A stretch of 5,320 nt of DNA from Rhodospirillales bacterium (GTDB lineage Bacteria; Pseudomonadota; Alphaproteobacteria; Rhodospirillales; JAOUPW01): assembly GCA_029879665.1 (NCBI GenBank), contig JAOUPW010000172.1, positions 1 to 5,320 of the forward strand, written 5' to 3'. Each line of letters starts with the position of its first letter. Position 1 is the first letter of the stretch. Under the pieces are notes generated by a model. The model saw nothing but the letters and a program-made list of their open reading frames with translations. It had not been told where the DNA came from and ran no database searches. Made by a program: the position numbers and the translations under genes. This document shows, piece after piece, positions 1 to 5,320 of the stretch.

Positions 1-1
1 C

Positions 2-1543
2 CCGGGTGTTGCTCAGGTCATTGAAAGTTTTACCTACGGCCACCGTTTCCTTGCGCCGGAAAAAATCAAAGTCAAACATTTCGTCGACTACAAGAAGCAG
101 TTGGAACTGGCTCATGTGCTGCTCGACCCCGCAGATCGCCGGGCGAAAATATTAAAGGACGCGGAAGCGCTGGCGAAGCAGGAAGGTCTCACCCTCAAGC
201 CCGACGAAGGGTTGCTCAATGAAGTCGCCGGGCTGGTCGAATGGCCGGTGGTGCTGATGGGCACCATCGACGGCGCCTTCATGGACCTGCCCGACGAAGT
301 CCTGTCGACCACCATGCGTACCCACCAGAAATATTTCTCCCTGCTGGACGGCGACGGCAAGCTGGCGCCCCGCTTCATCGTCGTCGCCAACACGGAAGCC
401 TCCGACGGGGGCAAGGCGATCACCGCCGGCAACGAACGGGTCCTGCGCGCCCGACTTTCCGATGCCCGGCATTTCTGGGACCGGGACCGCAAACAATCGC
501 TGGAAAGCCATTTGCCGGCCCTGGAAAAGATCGTCTTCCATGCCAAGCTGGGCACGGTGGCGGAAAAGGTTTCGCGCATGGAGGCGCTGGTGCAGGAGCT
601 GGCCTGGTGCATCCCCGGCGTGGATACGGCGCTGGCCCAACGCGCCGCGCTGCTCTGCAAATGCGACCTGGTCAGCGAGATGGTCTACGAATTTCCAGAA
701 CTGCAAGGGATCATGGGCCGCTATTACGCGCTCAACGAAGGGGCGCGGCCGGAAGTGGCCGACGCCGTCGCCGAGCACTATTCTCCCGCCGGGCCGAATG
801 ACATGTGCCCTTCGGCGCCCGTTTCCGTTGCGGTTGCCCTGGCCGACAAGCTGGACACCCTGACCGGTTTCTGGGCCATCGATGAAAAACCCACCGGATC
901 GAAGGACCCGTTTGCATTGAGGCGTGCCGCCCTGGGCGTCATCCGCCTGATTGTCGAGAACGGTCTTCGGATCCCGCTGTTGAAGATTTTCGGCAAAGCC
1001 CGCGAAGGATCGGACGGCGCCGACCTGCTAGCCTTCTTCGCCGACCGGCTGAAAGTGCATCTCAAGGAAAAAGGCGTGAAGCACGATCACGTCGATGCCG
1101 TGTTCGCGCTCGGCGGCGAGGACGATCTGGTGCGCCTGCTGGCCCGGGTCGATGCCCTCGGCAAATTCCTGGATACCGACGACGGCGCCAACCTGCTGAC
1201 CGCCTACAAACGCGCCGCCAATATTCTGAAGATCGAGGAAAAGAAGGACAAAAAACAATATAACGATGATCCGGCAATTAGCCTGCTTGGCAAGGGTGAC
1301 GAAGAAAGCCTGTTTAATTCATTAATGGAAATCGGGCCAAAAATTACCAAAGCGCTTAACGAGGAAAAATTTTCCGAAGCCATGGGGCTGTTGGCGACGG
1401 TCAGGCCTCAGGTTGATTCCTTTTTTGACAACGTTACCGTCAATTGTGATGACCTGGAGCTTCGTGAAAATCGACTTAATTTGCTGTCTTATATTCGACG
1501 GGCGTTAGATAAAATCGCAGACTTCTCGAAAATCGAAGGGTAA
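2..1543 (+). CDS. glyS: Glycyl-tRNA synthetase beta subunit, 5'-truncated by window edge
   Basis: Beta subunit of the bacterial alpha2beta2 glycyl-tRNA synthetase, a cytoplasmic enzyme that attaches glycine to tRNA-Gly. In this family the alpha subunit (GlyQ) carries the aminoacylation site and the beta subunit supplies most tRNA contacts. The frame is open to the left edge: codons before the first possible internal start (TTG at 101) already encode family sequence such as [15 protein letters not shown], so the true start lies outside the window. About 513 residues are visible; the family is usually near 690-700, so roughly the first 180 are missing. Recognisable blocks are [14 protein letters not shown] (about nt 323-364), [17 protein letters not shown] (about 428-478), an HD-like segment with EHYSP and [11 protein letters not shown] (about 773-874), and a C-terminal anticodon-binding region (about 1160-1540) with the FFDNV and LRENRLNLL motifs. 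The last 300 bases are clearly less GC-rich than the rest. glyQ would be expected just upstream, unseen here. Confidence 0.97.
   Translation, partial: PGVAQVIESFTYGHRFLAPEKIKVKHFVDYKKQLELAHVLLDPADRRAKILKDAEALAKQEGLTLKPDEGLLNEVAGLVEWPVVLMGTIDGAFMDLPDEVLSTTMRTHQKYFSLLDGDGKLAPRFIVVANTEASDGGKAITAGNERVLRARLSDARHFWDRDRKQSLESHLPALEKIVFHAKLGTVAEKVSRMEALVQELAWCIPGVDTALAQRAALLCKCDLVSEMVYEFPELQGIMGRYYALNEGARPEVADAVAEHYSPAGPNDMCPSAPVSVAVALADKLDTLTGFWAIDEKPTGSKDPFALRRAALGVIRLIVENGLRIPLLKIFGKAREGSDGADLLAFFADRLKVHLKEKGVKHDHVDAVFALGGEDDLVRLLARVDALGKFLDTDDGANLLTAYKRAANILKIEEKKDKKQYNDDPAISLLGKGDEESLFNSLMEIGPKITKALNEEKFSEAMGLLATVRPQVDSFFDNVTVNCDDLELRENRLNLLSYIRRALDKIADFSKIEG
1535..1540 (+). promoter_or_regulatory. 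Ribosome binding site for ppdK
   Basis: The sequence GAAGGG lies in the last two sense codons of glyS. It ends 9 nt before the ATG at 1550, a workable Shine-Dalgarno spacing. The alternative in-frame GTG at 1544 is only 3 nt from this site, too close, so the site favours the ATG at 1550. Its position inside glyS suggests that translation of ppdK is coupled to that of glyS. Confidence 0.6.
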
Positions 1544-1549
1544 GTGCTT

Positions 1550-4231
1550 ATGACCAAATGGGTGTATTCATTCGGTGCAGGAAAAGCGGAAGGGAACGCG
1601 GGGCTGCGCGACCTTCTTGGCGGCAAGGGCGCCAATCTGGCGGAAATGAGCGGCCTCGGCCTGCCGGTGCCGCCCGGCTTCACCATCACCACCGAGGTGT
1701 GCACCCATTATTCCGAACACGACGACAGCTATCCCGCCGATCTGAAGCCGCAGGTGGCCATGGCCATGGCCGAGATGGAAAAGCTGATCGGCAAGAAATT
1801 CAACGACGCCTCCGATCCGCTTTTGGTTTCGGTGCGTTCCGGCGCCCGGGCTTCCATGCCGGGAATGATGGACACGGTCCTCAACCTGGGCCTTAACGAC
1901 GTTACGGTGTTGGGGCTGGCGGCGAAAAGCGGTGACGAGCGATTCGCCTACGACAGCTACCGCCGCTTTATCCAGATGTACGGCGACGTGGTGCTCGGTG
2001 TCGATCACCACCATTTCGAGGAAATTCTGCAAAATCACAAGGAAGACCAGGGCTACGCGCTGGATACCGACATGACCGCCCAGGACTGGAAGCAGATGGT
2101 CCAGGCCTACGGCGAAAAGGTGGAACAAGAATTGGGCCGGCCCTTCCCCCAGGATCCGGAAGAACAGCTTTGGGGCGCCGTCAGCGCCGTCTTCGGAAGT
2201 TGGATGAACCAGCGCGCCATCACCTACCGCCGGCTGCACAACATTCCAGAAGACTGGGGCACGGCGGTGAACGTTCAGGCCATGGTCTTCGGCAACATGG
2301 GCGACGACTGCGCCACCGGCGTTTGTTTTACCCGCAATCCCTCTACCGGTGAAAACGCCTATTACGGCGAATTCCTGGTCAACGCCCAGGGCGAGGACGT
2401 AGTCGCCGGCATCCGCACGCCGCAACCCCTGACCATAGCAGAAAAAAACGACAATCATGCCGGACTGCCGGCGCTGGAAGAAGTCATGCCCGAAATGTAC
2501 GCCGAATTGGTGCGCATTCGGAGTGTTCTTGAAAAACACTACAAGGACATGCAGGACATGGAATTCACCATCCAGCAGAACAAGCTTTGGATGTTGCAGA
2601 CCCGCGGCGGCAAACGCACGGCGGCGGCGGGGCTAAGAATCGCCGTGGATATGGTGGACGAAAACCTGATCGACAAAAAAGAAGCCGTGCTCCGGATCGA
2701 TCCGGCGCAGCTCGATCAATTGCTGCACCCAATGCTGGACCCGGATGCCGAACGCCATGTTATCGCCCGGGGACTGCCGGCGTCGCCGGGGGCCGCGTCG
2801 GGGCATGTGGTCTTCAGCGCCGAGGACGCGGAATCGAAACACGCCATCGGTGAAAAGGTCATCCTGGTGCGTATTGAAACCAGCCCGGAAGACATCGGCG
2901 GCATGTATGTGGCGCAAGGCATCCTCACGACGCGGGGCGGCATGACCAGCCATGCCGCGGTGGTCGCGCGCGGCATGGGAACCCCGTGCGTTTCCGGCGT
3001 TGGCGCTCTTCGCGTCGATTACGCGGCCAAGACCATGACGTCGGCGGGCAAAGTCATCCAAGAAGGCGATCTGATCACCATCGATGGCGCATCCGGCGAA
3101 GTCATGCTGGGCGAAGTCGCCACCATCCAGCCAAAAATGACCGGCGCTTTCGGTCGCCTGATGGAGTGGGTCGATGAATTCCGCACCATGGGCGTGCGCG
3201 CCAACGCCGAAACGCCGGAAGACGCGGAAACCGCTCATCGCTTCGGCGCCGAGGGGATCGGGCTTTGCCGTACCGAACACATGTTCTTCGATGCCCAGCG
3301 CATCACCCATGTTCGGCGCATGATCGTCGCCAAGAACGAAAGCGAACGGCGGGAAGCCCTGAAACAGATCCTCCCCTTTCAGCGCCAGGATTTTATCGAA
3401 CTGTTCAAGATCATGGACGGCCTGCCGGTAACCATCCGTCTGCTCGACCCGCCCTTGCATGAATTTCTGCCGCACACGGACAAAGATATGGCCGTGGTCG
3501 CCAAGGCCGCCGGCGTCGATGTGCTGACGGTGAAGACCCGGGCGGCGCAGTTAAACGAGACCAACCCCATGCTCGGCCATCGGGGCTGCCGCCTCGGCAT
3601 CACCTATCCGGAAATCTATGAAATGCAGGCTCGCGCCATTTTCGAAGCCGCGGTCGAGGTAACCAAGGCCGGTAAGAAGATAATTCCTGAAATCATGATT
3701 CCCCTGGTTGCGGTCAAGGCGGAACTGGACATGATGAAAGAGGTGGTCGACCGGGTCGCCGAGGAAGTCATGACGGCGGCGGGGGTCAAGGTCAATTACA
3801 TGGTCGGCACCATGATCGAGTTGCCCCGCGCCGCCTTGCGCGCCGGAGAAATCGCAAAAACGGCGGAGTTCTTCAGCTTCGGCACCAACGACCTGACTCA
3901 GACCACCTTCGGCCTGTCCCGCGACGATGCCGGAAATTTTCTCGGTATCTACCGCGATAAGGGGGTGATCGAAACCGATCCCTTTGTTTCCATCGATGTG
4001 GACGGTGTCGGCGAACTGATAACCATCGGTACCGAACGGGGCCGCGCCACCCGGCCCGGGCTGAAAGTGGGCATTTGCGGCGAACACGGCGGCGATCCGG
4101 CTTCCGTCAATTTCTGCCAGAAGGCGGGTCTGGATTATGTCTCTTGCTCGCCTTACCGGGTGCCGATCGCCCGTCTTGCCGCCGCCCAGGCCGCGCTCGG
4201 CCAGGGTGTCGGGGTCAAGGCCAACGCGTAA
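1550..4231 (+). CDS. ppdK: Pyruvate, phosphate dikinase
   Basis: Cytoplasmic enzyme interconverting pyruvate + ATP + Pi and PEP + AMP + PPi, at the pyruvate/PEP node of glycolysis and gluconeogenesis. The ATG at 1550 is chosen over GTG 1544 because of ribosome-site spacing and because MTKWVYSFG is the typical family N-terminus. The 893 residues are close to the family norm (874 in Clostridium symbiosum). Domain order is complete. The N-terminal ATP-grasp domain (about 1-355) has LGGKGANLAEM with Lys26, SVRSGARASMPGMMDT with Arg96, and QTRGGKRTAAAG with Arg352. The swivelling phosphohistidine domain (about 400-515) has GGMTSHAAVVARGM with catalytic His468. The C-terminal PEP/pyruvate TIM barrel (about 530-880) has GLCRTEH with Arg574, RLLDPPLHEFLP with Arg630, GTMIELPRA with Glu757, GTNDLTQTTFG with Asn780 and Asp781, and GICGEHGGDP with Cys843. 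Thr466, two residues before the catalytic His, matches the Thr phosphorylated by PPDK regulatory proteins in plants and some bacteria; whether such a regulator exists here is unknown. The TSH and CGEHGGDP motifs separate it from PEP synthase and from PTS enzyme I. Confidence 0.98.
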   Translation: MTKWVYSFGAGKAEGNAGLRDLLGGKGANLAEMSGLGLPVPPGFTITTEVCTHYSEHDDSYPADLKPQVAMAMAEMEKLIGKKFNDASDPLLVSVRSGARASMPGMMDTVLNLGLNDVTVLGLAAKSGDERFAYDSYRRFIQMYGDVVLGVDHHHFEEILQNHKEDQGYALDTDMTAQDWKQMVQAYGEKVEQELGRPFPQDPEEQLWGAVSAVFGSWMNQRAITYRRLHNIPEDWGTAVNVQAMVFGNMGDDCATGVCFTRNPSTGENAYYGEFLVNAQGEDVVAGIRTPQPLTIAEKNDNHAGLPALEEVMPEMYAELVRIRSVLEKHYKDMQDMEFTIQQNKLWMLQTRGGKRTAAAGLRIAVDMVDENLIDKKEAVLRIDPAQLDQLLHPMLDPDAERHVIARGLPASPGAASGHVVFSAEDAESKHAIGEKVILVRIETSPEDIGGMYVAQGILTTRGGMTSHAAVVARGMGTPCVSGVGALRVDYAAKTMTSAGKVIQEGDLITIDGASGEVMLGEVATIQPKMTGAFGRLMEWVDEFRTMGVRANAETPEDAETAHRFGAEGIGLCRTEHMFFDAQRITHVRRMIVAKNESERREALKQILPFQRQDFIELFKIMDGLPVTIRLLDPPLHEFLPHTDKDMAVVAKAAGVDVLTVKTRAAQLNETNPMLGHRGCRLGITYPEIYEMQARAIFEAAVEVTKAGKKIIPEIMIPLVAVKAELDMMKEVVDRVAEEVMTAAGVKVNYMVGTMIELPRAALRAGEIAKTAEFFSFGTNDLTQTTFGLSRDDAGNFLGIYRDKGVIETDPFVSIDVDGVGELITIGTERGRATRPGLKVGICGEHGGDPASVNFCQKAGLDYVSCSPYRVPIARLAAAQAALGQGVGVKANA

Positions 4232-5254
4232 ATGGGTGTCTTCGAACGGTTCCTCTCCCTCTGGGTCGGGCTCTGCATCGTTGCCGGGATTGCGCTCGGC
4301 GGTGTTTTCCCCGGCCTGTTCGCGGTTTTAGGCGGACTTGAATTCGCGCACGTCAACGTTATCGTCGCCGTTCTCATCTGGGTGATGATTTATCCGATGA
4401 TGGTGCAGGTGGATTTTTCCTCGCTTACTCACATCGGCGAGAAGCCCAAGGGCCTGGTGGTGACGGTCGTCGTCAACTGGCTGATCAAGCCCTTTACCAT
4501 GGCGGCGCTGGGGGTGCTTTTTTTCGAAGTTTTGTTCAAGGATTTCGTTTCGCCCGCCGACGCCAAGGAATACATCGCCGGCATGATTCTGTTGGGCGCG
4601 GCGCCGTGCACGGCCATGGTCTTCGTCTGGAGCCACCTGACCCGGGGCGACGCCACCTATACCCTGGTGCAGGTGTCGCTCAACGATATCATCATGGTGT
4701 TTGCCTTTGCCCCCATCGTCGCCCTGTTGCTGGGAGTCACCGACATCATAGTGCCGTGGCAGACCCTTCTGCTTTCCGTGGTCCTTTATGTGGTAATCCC
4801 GCTTGCCGCCGGCTACCTCACCCGCAGTCGCGTGCTAAGGGCGAAGGGCGAAGCGGCGCTGCAATCCTTCACCGATCATCTCAAGCCCTACGCGGTGATG
4901 GGCCTGTTGGCGACCATCGTGCTGCTGTTCGGGTTTCAGGGCCGCACCATCCTCGCGCAGCCCTTGCTGATCGGCCTGATCGCGGTGCCGCTGATCATTC
5001 AGACCTACGGCATCTTCATCATCAGCTACGGCTGGGCGTGGGCGTGGAAGGTGCCGTTTTCCGTGGCCGCGCCGTCGGCTCTGATCGGCACCTCGAACTT
5101 TTTCGAACTCGCTGTCGCCGTCGCCATCAGCCTGTTCGGGCTTGAATCCGGCGCGGCGCTGGCGACCGTGGTCGGCGTGCTGGTGGAAGTGCCGGTGATG
5201 CTGTCCCTGGTCGCCTTCGCCAACCGCACCAAGAGTTGGTTCCCGGCGAATTAA
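4232..5254 (+). CDS. acr3: Arsenite efflux permease, ACR3 family
   Basis: Inner-membrane exporter of trivalent arsenic (arsenite, possibly antimonite) of the ACR3 family in the BART superfamily, driven by the proton-motive force and unrelated to ArsB antiporters. The 340-residue protein looks complete and shows about ten hydrophobic segments (roughly 8-28, 40-60, 74-99, 112-133, 143-168, 174-195, 219-236, 241-267, 283-303, 308-330). Family hallmarks include [20 protein letters not shown] (residues 121-140), whose Cys126 fits the conserved TM4 cysteine needed for transport. Others are [18 protein letters not shown] (151-168) and [15 protein letters not shown] (286-300), where Glu292 probably matches the essential TM9 glutamate, and [11 protein letters not shown] (314-324). 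The ATG follows the ppdK TAA directly; the only Shine-Dalgarno-like bases are AAGG at 4217-4220, 11 nt upstream, so translation probably depends on coupling. The next in-frame Met (51) would remove the first membrane segment. No arsR, arsC or arsH is visible nearby. A bile-acid/sodium symporter of the same superfamily is the alternative, but the [10 protein letters not shown] motif argues for ACR3. Confidence 0.92.
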   Translation: MGVFERFLSLWVGLCIVAGIALGGVFPGLFAVLGGLEFAHVNVIVAVLIWVMIYPMMVQVDFSSLTHIGEKPKGLVVTVVVNWLIKPFTMAALGVLFFEVLFKDFVSPADAKEYIAGMILLGAAPCTAMVFVWSHLTRGDATYTLVQVSLNDIIMVFAFAPIVALLLGVTDIIVPWQTLLLSVVLYVVIPLAAGYLTRSRVLRAKGEAALQSFTDHLKPYAVMGLLATIVLLFGFQGRTILAQPLLIGLIAVPLIIQTYGIFIISYGWAWAWKVPFSVAAPSALIGTSNFFELAVAVAISLFGLESGAALATVVGVLVEVPVMLSLVAFANRTKSWFPAN

Positions 5255-5257
5255 ACC

Positions 5258-5320
5258 CTACCGCCGTACGTATATGGTCCATTCCCGCAAAGGATCGCTG
5301 TCGATGAATTCGACATCGCT
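5258..5320 (-). CDS. Possible C-terminus of a convergent gene, partial
   Basis: Read on the minus strand, the last 63 bases form an open frame of 20 codons ending in TAG (5260-5258). The visible tail includes DPLREWTIYVRR, with a mixed charged and aromatic composition that looks like a real protein C-terminus. It converges on acr3, with 3 nt between the two stops. The product cannot be identified from so few residues. The plus strand offers no better gene here: its only ATG triplets are at 5274 and 5304, too near the edge to assess. Twenty open codons can occur by chance, so this is a tentative call. Confidence 0.35.
   Translation of the reverse strand, partial: SDVEFIDSDPLREWTIYVRR

Noticed and set aside
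152..778. Minus-strand open frame of 208 codons antisense to glyS
   Set aside because: It is opposite conserved GlyS blocks. A second overlapping minus-strand frame (112-660) is just as open, which points to compositional bias and not coding.
1425..1453. Perfect TTGACA hexamer in glyS as a possible -35 box for ppdK
   Set aside because: The hexamer is explained by the codons of the conserved GlyS FFDNV motif. No good -10 box lies 16-18 nt downstream; the nearest, TGTGAT, has a 14-nt spacer.
1568..2539. Long minus-strand open frame of 323 codons antisense to ppdK
   Set aside because: It lies opposite a complete, motif-rich ppdK. Its His, Gly and Val-rich translation matches no family I know and is what GC-rich third-position bias produces on the opposite strand.
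2633..3475. Minus-strand open frame of 280 codons antisense to ppdK
   Set aside because: It is a shadow of the swivelling and barrel domains of ppdK. It shows no recognisable motif or independent gene context.
3551..4087. Minus-strand open frame of 178 codons antisense to the ppdK 3' region
   Set aside because: It is antisense to the highly conserved C-terminal barrel of PPDK, and its composition is typical of a shadow frame.
4229..4234. PPDK-Acr3 translational fusion by stop-codon readthrough as a real product
   Set aside because: Both proteins have complete, family-typical termini, and TAA is normally an efficient stop. Nothing in the sequence indicates programmed readthrough.
4606..5145. 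Plus-strand open frame of 179 codons inside acr3
   Set aside because: It is an out-of-frame, Arg/His-rich reading of the permease gene with no hydrophobic pattern or known motif.
5300..5318. Small inverted repeats (GTCGA/TCGAC and CGATG/CATCG) near the right edge
   Set aside because: The stems are only 5 bp, mutually exclusive, have no T-run and lie within the possible minus-strand coding end. They do not support a terminator or operator.

Overview
This window reads as ordinary bacterial chromosome, most likely from an alphaproteobacterium, perhaps Rhodospirillales-like. The clues are GC-rich coding sequence with strong third-position G/C bias and a glycyl-tRNA synthetase beta-subunit gene followed directly by pyruvate, phosphate dikinase. 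From memory, that gene order is common in alphaproteobacteria. The taxonomic call is inference, because no RNA gene or lineage-specific marker is present.

Layout: three plus-strand genes fill almost all of the window. The left edge cuts into glyS, whose visible part runs from position 2 to 1543. A 6-nt gap separates its stop from ppdK (1550-4231), which is complete and carries all the key catalytic residues I looked for. The ppdK stop is followed with no gap by the ATG of an ACR3-family arsenite efflux permease (4232-5254), also complete. All three genes lie in the same reading frame and are separated only by single TAA stops, and the tight spacing suggests one transcription unit. Only 66 nt remain on the right. 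On the minus strand they can be read as the last 20 codons of a convergent gene, with 3 nt between the two stop codons.

The genes do not form an obvious pathway. GlyS charges tRNA-Gly as part of an alpha2beta2 enzyme, PPDK interconverts pyruvate and PEP, and Acr3 exports trivalent arsenic. The glyS-ppdK pairing looks like conserved housekeeping synteny. The acr3 gene appears to ride on that transcript, because no arsR, arsC or other ars gene is visible beside it.

I found no RNA gene, mobile element, CRISPR array, long repeat, convincing terminator or undescribed system. The points most worth a second look are the zero-gap ppdK/acr3 junction, the local AT-rich dip at the 3' end of glyS, and the possible convergent gene at the right edge.
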